The notes under the pieces were generated by a model. The model had not been told where the DNA came from. It saw only the letters and a list, made by a program, of their open reading frames with translations, and searched no databases. The position numbers and the translations under genes were made by a program. A DNA stretch of 16,415 bases from an uncultured Clostridia bacterium (GTDB taxonomy: Bacteria; Bacillota; Clostridia; Oscillospirales; CAG-272): NCBI GenBank assembly GCA_945949385.1, contig CAMFEL010000029.1, forward strand, positions 1-16,415. Reading direction: 5' to 3'. Shown piece by piece: positions 1 to 6,678 of the stretch (position 1 is its first letter; every line of letters begins with the position of its first letter).

Positions 1-44
1 TGAAGAAACGCAGGAGAAAGCTTGCTTTCTCCTGCGTTTCTTCA
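1..44. repeat. 21-bp perfect inverted repeat (hairpin), possible terminator of an upstream gene
   Basis: Positions 1-21 are the exact reverse complement of 24-44, separated by TT, so a transcript from either strand would fold into a very stable 21-bp hairpin. There is no run of T directly after it on the + strand, so it is not a canonical intrinsic terminator, although the stem ends in a T/C-rich stretch. It could terminate or protect the 3' end of a gene that lies left of the window. The hairpin is certain from the sequence; its role is inferred. Confidence 0.6.
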
Positions 45-100
45 TAAGCCTGCCGACTGCGCGGCACCCCTGCGGGAACTGATTTAGATTTCTTCACCCT

Positions 101-240
101 AATTAAAAGTTTTTTGGAGTCCTTAGAACCTTTTTCTCAAAAAAGGTTCTAAGCGGAGCGCGAGGCAGAGCCTCGCATATGCTTGACCGGGGTTTGGGGC
201 GGAGCCCCGCCTGTCACCGGGGTTCGGGGCGGAGCACCGC
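101..240. repeat. Composite intergenic repeat with successive hairpins and a tandem GC-rich unit
   Basis: Three kinds of structure follow each other. First, 122-135 pairs with 140-153 (14 bp, loop CTCA). Second, 160-166 pairs with 170-176 (GCGAGGC/GCCTCGC). Third, a 24-bp GC-rich unit occurs twice, at 187-210 and 217-240, with only two differences; the first copy contains the hairpin GGGGC-GGA-GCCCC, which the A in the second copy breaks. This looks like a REP-type or MITE-like intergenic element of the kind scattered through clostridial genomes. No open reading frame or promoter is obvious inside it. It may also act as a transcription boundary in front of the potassium locus. Confidence 0.6.
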
Positions 241-268
241 ATGAAGCCGGGGCGCAGTTTCAGCAAAT

Positions 269-337
269 CTTTATACAATCTTAACGCGGGCGGCGTCTTG
301 CTTATGCGCGCTTAATGCAAATTAAGATAAAATTAAG
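269..337 (+). promoter_or_regulatory. Putative KdpE operator and promoter region of ktrBA
   Basis: On the + strand CTTTATACAAT (269-279) is followed directly by CTTAACGCGGG (280-290), a tandem pair with 11-bp period as expected for an OmpR/PhoB-family dimer. On the - strand CTTAAT occurs at 326-321 and again at 337-332, also 11 bp apart. The kdpD upstream region (3090-3158) has the same four half-sites at the same relative distances, and both end in AATTAAG.CAAA. A possible promoter lies inside: TTGCTT (299-304), 18 bp, TAAGAT (323-328). The repeats are visible in the sequence; binding by KdpE is inferred from context. Confidence 0.6.
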
Positions 338-376
338 GCAAAAAAAGAAGACATAAAGACAAAACAGGTAGGTCAT

Positions 377-1717
377 ATGCTTGATCAACAGAAAAGCCGA
401 CACAATCATATAACTTCATTTCAAATAATCATTCTGGGATTTTTTTCAATTATTATCATAGGCAGTCTTTTGCTCATGCTTCCGTTTGCCACAAGAGAGG
501 CGGGGGGCGCCACCCTCAGCGACGCGCTGTTTACCGCTACCTCCGCGGTGTGCGTTACGGGGCTTGTAATTCAGGACACTGCCACCTACTGGTCCGTATT
601 CGGTCAGGGTGTGATACTGCTTCTCATTCAGATAGGCGGAATGGGAATAGTGACGGTGGCGGTCTCCGTTGCGGCAGTCTCCGGTAAAAAGATCGGTCTG
701 ATGCAGCGCAGTACAATGCAGGAGGCTATTTCCGCCCATCATGTGGGAGGGATCGTAAGGCTGACAAAATTCATACTGAAAACCACCTTATTTATTGAGC
801 TCGGCGGAGCAGCTTTGCTTGCATACCCGTTCTGCCGCGATTTCGGATTTCCTAAAGGAATCTGGTACGCTCTTTTCCACTCGGTATCCGCTTTCTGCAA
901 CGCGGGCTTTGACCTAACGGGCGCAAAGGAACCCTTTTCCTCCCTGACCTCCTATTCTTCCGATGTGCTTGTCAATATAACGGTCATAATGCTTATAATA
1001 ATCGGCGGAATAGGCTTTCTGACATGGGAGGATATAAAAAACAACAAATGGCATATAAGACGTTACAGAATGCAGAGCAAGGTCATCCTTTCCGTAACGG
1101 GAATTCTTATTGTTCTGCCCGCACTGTACTTTTTCTTCGGCGAGTTTTCCGACAAGCCCATGGGAGAGCGTATACTGAGTTCCCTTTTCCAATCCGTAAC
1201 GCCGAGAACAGCCGGCTTTAATACGGCAAGCCTTGCCGACATGAGCCAGACGGGACAAATGCTTGTCATTATTCTTATGCTTATAGGCGGCTCCCCCGGT
1301 TCCACGGCGGGAGGTATGAAAACCACGACCTTTGCGGTGCTTCTGGCTTCGGCTTTGTCTGTGTTCAGAAGGCATGAGCATACGCATTTTTTCAAAAGAA
1401 GAATAACGGAAGTCGCAGTCAAAAACGCAGCAACCGTTTTTCTGATGTACTTAGTTCTGTTCCTCGGAGGCGGAATGATCATCAGCCGTATCGAAAATAT
1501 ACCTCTGCTGACATCTGTGTTTGAAACCGCGTCGGCTATCGGCACAGTGGGTCTCTCCCTTGGTATAACGGCTCGGCTGGGCGCCGTGTCGCGGATAATA
1601 CTGACCGTGCTCATGTTCCTCGGCAGAGTGGGGGGACTTACCCTTGTATTCGCCGCAACCATGGGGGCGCGTGCAAACACGCCAAAATATCCCCAGGAAA
1701 AAATCACGGTGGGCTGA
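377..1717 (+). CDS. ktrB: KtrB/TrkH-family potassium transporter, membrane subunit
   Basis: Channel-like K+ (Na+-coupled) uptake subunit of the plasma membrane. The 446 residues match the usual length of KtrB. The four pore loops of the superfamily are visible: TSAVCVTGLV near 55-64, HSVSAFCNAGFD near 168-179, SVTPRTAGFNT near 273-283 and ASAIGTVGLSLG near 385-396, each with the filter glycine. The flexible glycine/serine-rich intramembrane gating loop GGSPGSTAGGMKT is at 304-316. Around eight to ten hydrophobic segments flank these. The ATG at 377 follows a purine-rich AGGTAGG. The RCK partner ktrA starts 39 bases after the stop, so the pair is probably co-transcribed. The upstream operator resembles that of kdpD, which suggests control by KdpE. 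The assignment as Ktr rather than Trk rests on the length and on the single-RCK partner. Confidence 0.95.
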   Translation: MLDQQKSRHNHITSFQIIILGFFSIIIIGSLLLMLPFATREAGGATLSDALFTATSAVCVTGLVIQDTATYWSVFGQGVILLLIQIGGMGIVTVAVSVAAVSGKKIGLMQRSTMQEAISAHHVGGIVRLTKFILKTTLFIELGGAALLAYPFCRDFGFPKGIWYALFHSVSAFCNAGFDLTGAKEPFSSLTSYSSDVLVNITVIMLIIIGGIGFLTWEDIKNNKWHIRRYRMQSKVILSVTGILIVLPALYFFFGEFSDKPMGERILSSLFQSVTPRTAGFNTASLADMSQTGQMLVIILMLIGGSPGSTAGGMKTTTFAVLLASALSVFRRHEHTHFFKRRITEVAVKNAATVFLMYLVLFLGGGMIISRIENIPLLTSVFETASAIGTVGLSLGITARLGAVSRIILTVLMFLGRVGGLTLVFAATMGARANTPKYPQEKITVG

Positions 1718-1756
1718 CCGCTTAGAATCAAAAATATCAGGTAAGGAGAATGAATA

Positions 1757-2404
1757 ATGAAATCCGTATTGCTTATCGGTCTGGGAAGATTCGGCAGACA
1801 CATAGCTATGAAGCTTGACGAGCTGCATCATCAGGTGATGGCTGTGGACAAAAACGAAAAAAGAGTCGCCGCCGCACTGCCGTTTGTTACAAACGCGCAG
1901 ATAGGAGACGCCACCAACGAGGACTTTCTGGAGTCTCTGGGCGTAAATAATTTCGATGTCTGTATCGTCGCCATAGGCGACGATTTCCAAAGCTCGCTGG
2001 AGACCACATCCCTTTTGAAGGAGCTGGGCGCAAAAGCCGTAGTCTCCCGCGCCGCACGGGATGTACACGCAAAATTTCTGCTTCGCAACGGCGCGGACGA
2101 GATAGTATATCCCGAAAAGCAGCTTGCCGCATGGACCGCCATACGCTATACCGCCGACCATATACTGGACTACATAGAGCTTGACGATTCACACGCCATT
2201 TACGAAATTACCGTACCCGAAAAATGGATCGGCAGAACCGTATTTGACGTAGATGTGCGTAAAAAGTACGGCATCAATATAATGGCAATAAAGCGCAGCG
2301 GAGAAATGATACTGAATATAACTCCCCAGACAGACTTTACTAAGGACGACACAATACTTGTTTTGGGGCATACAAAGGATATGCAGAAGTATTTCCGCAT
2401 TTAG
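1757..2404 (+). CDS. ktrA: KtrA, RCK-type regulatory subunit of the potassium transporter
   Basis: Cytoplasmic gating ring subunit that binds KtrB and opens or closes it in response to nucleotides. The 215 residues form one RCK_N Rossmann domain (about 1-135; dinucleotide loop GLGRFG at 8-13, acidic D31 at the end of beta-2, and the QIGDAT segment near 48-53) and one RCK_C/TrkA_C domain (about 140-213). A single RCK pair is the KtrA layout; TrkA has two. RCK_C of staphylococcal KtrA binds c-di-AMP; here R168, N174 and P190 sit where, from memory, the binding residues are expected. The ATG follows AAGGAG by 8 bases. Translation is probably coupled to ktrB transcription. Confidence 0.94.
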   Translation: MKSVLLIGLGRFGRHIAMKLDELHHQVMAVDKNEKRVAAALPFVTNAQIGDATNEDFLESLGVNNFDVCIVAIGDDFQSSLETTSLLKELGAKAVVSRAARDVHAKFLLRNGADEIVYPEKQLAAWTAIRYTADHILDYIELDDSHAIYEITVPEKWIGRTVFDVDVRKKYGINIMAIKRSGEMILNITPQTDFTKDDTILVLGHTKDMQKYFRI

Positions 2405-2551
2405 CAGCCGAAACAAAAGTTAAGTCTGAAAGAAATGGCAGCGCCGGTCGCACGTAAGCCGTAAGCTGTTTCAAACACTGTTTGTGTCTTAATGCAAAGC
2501 CTCACGGCTTTGAAAAAACGTCACAAATCAACGAAAGGCACGGTCGGAAAT

Positions 2552-3088
2552 ATGAAATCTGCAATAACGCTCTGCGCCCTTGCCGCGTTTTTTGTGCTTG
2601 GATACTTCCTGATGAAACGGCTTGACACCTTTTTGGAGTCAAACAGACAGGCGGGCGAAAATCCGCAAAAAGCTCTCCGCATAGCCTTCGAGAACCCTGC
2701 TCTCGCCGGCGGCGCGGAGGACATCATCAGAGAGTTTTCAAAAGCAGAGCCTGACTGCGAAATAATAATATATTCGGTAAGATCCGAAGATATACCGAAA
2801 AAGCTTGAGTTCGGAGAGCTTGACATCGCCTTTGCGGACGAGGCTTCTCTTGACGGCTGCGGAGATGCCGGCATACCCGTTTTGCTTACTGCCGGAAAGC
2901 TTACTACGGCGGGCGGTATCAGTATTCAGCCAGGAGATACTGCCAAAGTCAGAGCCCGTGCTGTCACGTCGCAAAACAGCAATAACCCGTATATAGGAGC
3001 TTTTTCACGGATCTTAAGCCGATATTTGAAAAAACGTCAGCGCAAAATGAGAGCGCGCAGTAGAAACATAACCAGGAATATGTTATAA
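2552..3088 (+). CDS. Small membrane-anchored protein with a weak LysR-substrate-domain resemblance, function unknown
   Basis: I do not recognise this family. The start at 2552 gives 178 residues: a short N-terminus, one hydrophobic segment at about 5-22 (ITLCALAAFFVLGYFL), then a soluble domain ending in a very basic tail (KKRQRKMRARSR). The soluble part begins ALRIAFENPALAGGAEDIIREF, and its pattern of a beta strand, helix and later GELDIAFAD is like the first half of a LysR/periplasmic-binding-type effector domain, and a segment NNPYIGAFSRIL resembles the end of such a domain, as if the middle were missing. An upstream in-frame ATG at 2492 has no ribosome binding site and lies inside a CTTAATGCAAA half-site. 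Its position between ktrA and kdpD suggests a role in K+ sensing or in modulating KdpD. It could also be a decayed gene. Confidence 0.55.
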   Translation: MKSAITLCALAAFFVLGYFLMKRLDTFLESNRQAGENPQKALRIAFENPALAGGAEDIIREFSKAEPDCEIIIYSVRSEDIPKKLEFGELDIAFADEASLDGCGDAGIPVLLTAGKLTTAGGISIQPGDTAKVRARAVTSQNSNNPYIGAFSRILSRYLKKRQRKMRARSRNITRNML

Positions 3089-3089
3089 T

Positions 3090-3158
3090 CTTTATACGGT
3101 CTTAATACGCAACAAATAACTTTTTTACCGTGTTTATTGCATATAAGGCATAATTAAG
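3090..3158 (+). promoter_or_regulatory. Putative KdpE operator and promoter region of kdpDE
   Basis: CTTTATACGGT (3090-3100) is followed directly by CTTAATACGCA (3101-3111), and on the - strand CTTAAT (3158-3153) and CTTATA (3147-3142) recur 11 bp apart. Aligned without gaps to the ktrB region (offset 2821) the four half-sites coincide, including the 52-bp distance between the outer + and first - strand repeats. A TGTTATAAT extended -10-like element lies just upstream at 3081-3089 and overlaps the stop of the preceding gene; no good -35 is visible. Autoregulation of kdpDE is inferred. Confidence 0.6.
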
Positions 3159-3177
3159 ACAAACGGGAGGAGCGTAT

Positions 3178-5880
3178 ATGGACGAAACAAGGCAAAGCCC
3201 GGAACAGTTTCTGCGTGATATAGAAGAAGAAGAACATACTCAAAAGCGGGGACATCTGAAAATATTTTTCGGTTACGCGGCAGGGGTAGGCAAGACCTAC
3301 GCCATGCTGAAAGCGGCGCACGCCGCAAAGCACCGCGGCGTCGATGTAACAGCCGGATATATTGAGCCTCATGCCCGCCCGAAAACCCGGGCGCTGCTTG
3401 AGGGACTTGAATGTCTGCCCAATCTTGCAGTGGAGCACAGCGGCATCAGTCTTTCTGAATTTGACCTTGACGCGGCCCTAACAAGAAAGCCTCAGCTTAT
3501 ACTGGTGGACGAGCTTGCGCATACAAACGCGCCGGTCTGCCGCCACTCAAAGCGGTATCAGGATATAGAGGAGCTGCTGTGCGCCGGTATCGATGTTTAT
3601 ACCACGGTAAATGTTCAGCACATAGAAAGCCTTAACGACACGGTCGCTTCAATTACGGGCATTATGGTGCGGGAGCGCATACCGGATTCCGTCTTTGACA
3701 ATGCAAGCCAGGTAGAGCTTGTGGACATTGAGCCCCAGGAGCTTATAGAGCGGATGAAGGCGGGCGAGGTTTACGGCCCTGCCGAGGCAAAGCAGGCAAC
3801 GGATAACTTCTTTACGGTGGAAAACCTGACGGCGCTGAGAGAGATTGCTCTGCGCAGATGTGCCGACCGTGTAAATCTTCTTACGGAAAATGCAAGGATT
3901 AAAAGCCACAGCGACTATCACACGGACGAGCACATACTTGTTTGCCTTTCCTCCTCACCCTCCAATTCAAAAATAATACGAACCGCCGCCAGAATGGCAA
4001 GCGCTTTCCGCGGCACCTTTACGGCGCTGTTTGTGGAAACACCGGATTTTTCCGTAATGCCGGAGGAGGACAGGAAAAGGCTGAAATCCAATATCCGGCT
4101 TGCGGTACAGTTGGGCGCCAAAATTGAAACTGTCTACGGAGCCGATGTGCCCTATCAGATAGCGGAATTTGCAAGGCTTTCGGGAGTATCGAAAATAGTC
4201 ATCGGCAGAAGCTCCGCCACGCGCAAAAATATGTTCAGCAAGCCCACACTCACGGAAAGGCTCATTGCCGCCGCCCCCAGCCTTGACATACATATAATAC
4301 CCGATTCCGAGGGCAGCGCTTTGGGCTACCGCCGCAGGAAGGCTCCCGGAAAAATCGGCATCGTAATGTCGGTATCCGATATACTGAAAAGCATCGCCAT
4401 GCTTGTTCTGGCAAGCTGTATCGGTATGCTGTTTCAGCATCTGGGCTTTGACGAGGCAAACATTATTACCGTGTATGTCCTGGGCGTGCTCATAACATCG
4501 GTCATTACCACCCACCGCATTTACAGCCTCATATCCTCCATAGTAAGCGTTCTCGTATTCAATTTCCTGTTTACCGACCCGAAATTTACGCTCCACGCCT
4601 ACGACAAGGGATACCCGGTCACCTTTGCCATTATGTTTTTCGCGGCTCTGCTTACGGGCACCCTTGCCATAAGGCTGAAAAACCACGCAAAGCAGGCGGC
4701 TCAGGCGGCGTACCGAACAAAGGTGCTTTTTGACACGAACCAGCTGCTCCAGCAGGCAAAGGACAAAAACGAAATCGTCTCGGCTACCGCCGGTCAGCTT
4801 ATAAAGCTTTTGAAAAAAGATATAGTATTTTACATGAGCGAAAAGGACGCTCTTGCCGAGCCCCGTATTTTTACGGCGGAGGACAGGGCGGCGGACGGCA
4901 GCATTGTTTCGGAAAACGAAAAAGCCGTTGCGCTGTGGGTGCTGAAAAACAACAAGCACGCCGGAGCTACCACCGAGACTCTGTCAAGCGCCAGATGTCT
5001 GTATCTTGCCGTCAGGGTAAACAGCAGAGTTTACGGCGTGGTGGGGATTGTCGTTGACGAGCGTCCGCTGGACACCTTTGAAAACAGTATTCTTCTGTCT
5101 ATTCTGGGCGAATGCGCTTTGTCTCTTGAAAACGAAAAGAACGCCAGAGAAAAGGAAGAGGCGGCTATTCTTGCAAAGAACGAACAGCTTCGGGCAAATC
5201 TTCTGCGCGCCATATCCCACGATCTGCGCACCCCGCTGACTTCCATTTCCGGCAACGCCAGCAATCTTCTGTCAAACGGCGACTCCTTTGACGATGCAAC
5301 CAAAAAACAGCTTTATGCGGACATTTACGACGATTCCATGTGGCTTATAAATCTTGTGGAAAATCTTTTGTCCGTTACAAGGATAGAAGAGGGGCGCCTT
5401 AATCTGCACATCACCGAGGATCTTTTGGACGATGTGATATCCGAGGCTCTGCGCCATATTAACCGTCAGAGCTCGGAGCATAACATCACCGTGAAAACCG
5501 GCGAAGATTTTCTGTTTGCAAAGATGGACTCAAAGCTTATGGTGCAGGTAATTATAAACTTAGTGGACAACGCAGTAAAATACACGCCAAAGGGTTCAAA
5601 CATAGTGATAACAACAAAAAAACAGGGTGCAAACGCCGTAGTTTCCGTAGCCGATAACGGCGACGGCATACCGGACGAAATGAAAGACAGAGTGTTCGAT
5701 ATGTTTTATTCGGGCGCCAACAAAGTGGCGGACAGCCGCCGCAGTCTGGGACTGGGTCTGTCGCTGTGCAAGTCTATTGTAAACGCCCACGGCGGAACCA
5801 TAGAGGTTTCAGACAATAAACCGCACGGTACGGTGTTTACCGTAACTTTACCTTGTGGGGAGGTACAGATTCATGAATAA
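3178..5880 (+). CDS. kdpD: KdpD, osmosensitive potassium-responsive sensor histidine kinase
   Basis: Membrane sensor that phosphorylates KdpE under K+ limitation or salt stress. The 900 residues have the full KdpD layout: KdpD domain (about 25-230) with Walker A GYAAGVGKT at 32-40 and Walker B LILVDELAHTN at 107-117; universal-stress-protein domain (about 250-375); four membrane helices (about 399-500); a GAF-like domain (about 515-650); HisKA with AISHDLRTPL and phospho-acceptor H681; HATPase_c with N-box IINLVDNAVKYTP (792-804), ADNGDGIP (825-832) and GLGLSL (858-863). The USP domain has S258-x-S260, exactly 20 residues, then FTALF (281-285), which fits the c-di-AMP signature SxS-x20-FTAxY known from S. 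aureus KdpD, with F for Y. A GGGAGGAG ribosome binding site precedes the ATG. No kdpFABC is nearby. Confidence 0.97.
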   Translation: MDETRQSPEQFLRDIEEEEHTQKRGHLKIFFGYAAGVGKTYAMLKAAHAAKHRGVDVTAGYIEPHARPKTRALLEGLECLPNLAVEHSGISLSEFDLDAALTRKPQLILVDELAHTNAPVCRHSKRYQDIEELLCAGIDVYTTVNVQHIESLNDTVASITGIMVRERIPDSVFDNASQVELVDIEPQELIERMKAGEVYGPAEAKQATDNFFTVENLTALREIALRRCADRVNLLTENARIKSHSDYHTDEHILVCLSSSPSNSKIIRTAARMASAFRGTFTALFVETPDFSVMPEEDRKRLKSNIRLAVQLGAKIETVYGADVPYQIAEFARLSGVSKIVIGRSSATRKNMFSKPTLTERLIAAAPSLDIHIIPDSEGSALGYRRRKAPGKIGIVMSVSDILKSIAMLVLASCIGMLFQHLGFDEANIITVYVLGVLITSVITTHRIYSLISSIVSVLVFNFLFTDPKFTLHAYDKGYPVTFAIMFFAALLTGTLAIRLKNHAKQAAQAAYRTKVLFDTNQLLQQAKDKNEIVSATAGQLIKLLKKDIVFYMSEKDALAEPRIFTAEDRAADGSIVSENEKAVALWVLKNNKHAGATTETLSSARCLYLAVRVNSRVYGVVGIVVDERPLDTFENSILLSILGECALSLENEKNAREKEEAAILAKNEQLRANLLRAISHDLRTPLTSISGNASNLLSNGDSFDDATKKQLYADIYDDSMWLINLVENLLSVTRIEEGRLNLHITEDLLDDVISEALRHINRQSSEHNITVKTGEDFLFAKMDSKLMVQVIINLVDNAVKYTPKGSNIVITTKKQGANAVVSVADNGDGIPDEMKDRVFDMFYSGANKVADSRRSLGLGLSLCKSIVNAHGGTIEVSDNKPHGTVFTVTLPCGEVQIHE

Positions 5881-6574
5881 ACCGCTTATACTTGTGGTGG
5901 AGGACGACAATTCCGTTAAAAATCTTATGGCCACAACGCTTAAAGCTCACGATTACCGTTTTCTTACCGCGCCCAACGGCGCCAGCGCCATACTGGAGGC
6001 CTCGTCCCACAATCCGGATATTGTGCTTTTGGATCTGGGACTTCCGGATATGGACGGAATTGAAGTCATTAGGAAGATCCGCACCTGGTCAAATATGCCC
6101 ATAATCGTCATAAGCGCGCGAAGCGAGGATACGGACAAAATCGACGCTCTTGACGCGGGCGCGGACGATTATCTTACAAAGCCTTTTTCCGTGGAGGAGC
6201 TTCTGGCCAGGCTGAGAGTCACTCAACGGCGGATCTATATGACGCAGGGCGAGTCTGCGGCGGAAGCGTCGGTATTTACCGACGGCAAACTGCGCATAGA
6301 CTACGCCGCAGGCTGCGCTTATCTCGGAAATGAGGAGCTGCACCTTACACCCATTGAATACAAGCTGCTGTGCCTTTTGGCAAAGAATGTCGGCAAGGTG
6401 CTTACCCATACTTTTATAACTCAAAGCATTTGGGGCAGCAGCTGTGACAACGACATCGCCTCTCTGCGGGTGTTTATGGCAACCTTGCGCAAAAAGCTCG
6501 AAAAAGACGAAGGCTCCCCACAGTATATTCAGACCCACATCGGCGTGGGCTACCGTATGATGAAGGTGGAATGA
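5873..6574 (+). CDS. kdpE: KdpE, OmpR/PhoB-family response regulator
   Basis: Transcription factor partner of KdpD. The start at 5873 (233 residues) is chosen over an in-frame ATG at 5855 because GGGGAGG at 5856-5862 is well placed for it; the first 8 bases overlap the end of kdpD, so the two are translationally coupled. The receiver domain (about 1-118) has the acidic pair D11/D12, phosphorylation site D54 in VLLDLGLPD, S81 and K103 in LTKPF. The C-terminal winged helix (about 135-232) includes the LTPIEYKLLCLL segment and the typical ending THIGVGYRM. As there is no kdpFABC here, the likely targets are the ktrB and kdpD promoters, which share tandem 11-bp repeats. Confidence 0.96.
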   Translation: MNKPLILVVEDDNSVKNLMATTLKAHDYRFLTAPNGASAILEASSHNPDIVLLDLGLPDMDGIEVIRKIRTWSNMPIIVISARSEDTDKIDALDAGADDYLTKPFSVEELLARLRVTQRRIYMTQGESAAEASVFTDGKLRIDYAAGCAYLGNEELHLTPIEYKLLCLLAKNVGKVLTHTFITQSIWGSSCDNDIASLRVFMATLRKKLEKDEGSPQYIQTHIGVGYRMMKVE

Positions 6575-6614
6575 TCAATACAAGCCGTGCGCTCTGCTGA
6601 ATTTGTCGGCATAT

Positions 6615-6645
6615 AAAAAGCGGTCTTTTGAAAAGACCGCTTTTT
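6615..6645. terminator. Bidirectional intrinsic terminator between kdpE and gdhA
   Basis: AAAAAGCGGTCTTTT (6615-6629) is perfectly complementary to 6631-6645, with A on the left flank and T on the right, so it makes a GC-core hairpin with a U tail on both strands. It lies 40 bases after kdpE and 33 bases beyond the stop of gdhA, which converge here. Confidence 0.9.
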
Positions 6646-6678
6646 CGTATTCGTTTTTTGTATCATTCGGATCGGCAA

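Noticed and set aside
241..376. c-di-AMP (ydaO/yuaA-type) riboswitch ahead of ktrB
   Set aside because: Such riboswitches are common before ktr genes, but the 110 bases here are too short and show tandem DNA repeats rather than the conserved riboswitch core.
1063..2161. Long - strand open frames (246 and 236 residues) opposite ktrB and ktrA
   Set aside because: They are antisense shadows of clearly coding + strand genes, have no ribosome binding sites and show no family features.
3967..4959. 330-residue - strand open frame opposite kdpD
   Set aside because: It lies wholly inside kdpD, whose domains run through it in order; the composition is what reverse-frame reading of a GC-rich third position gives.
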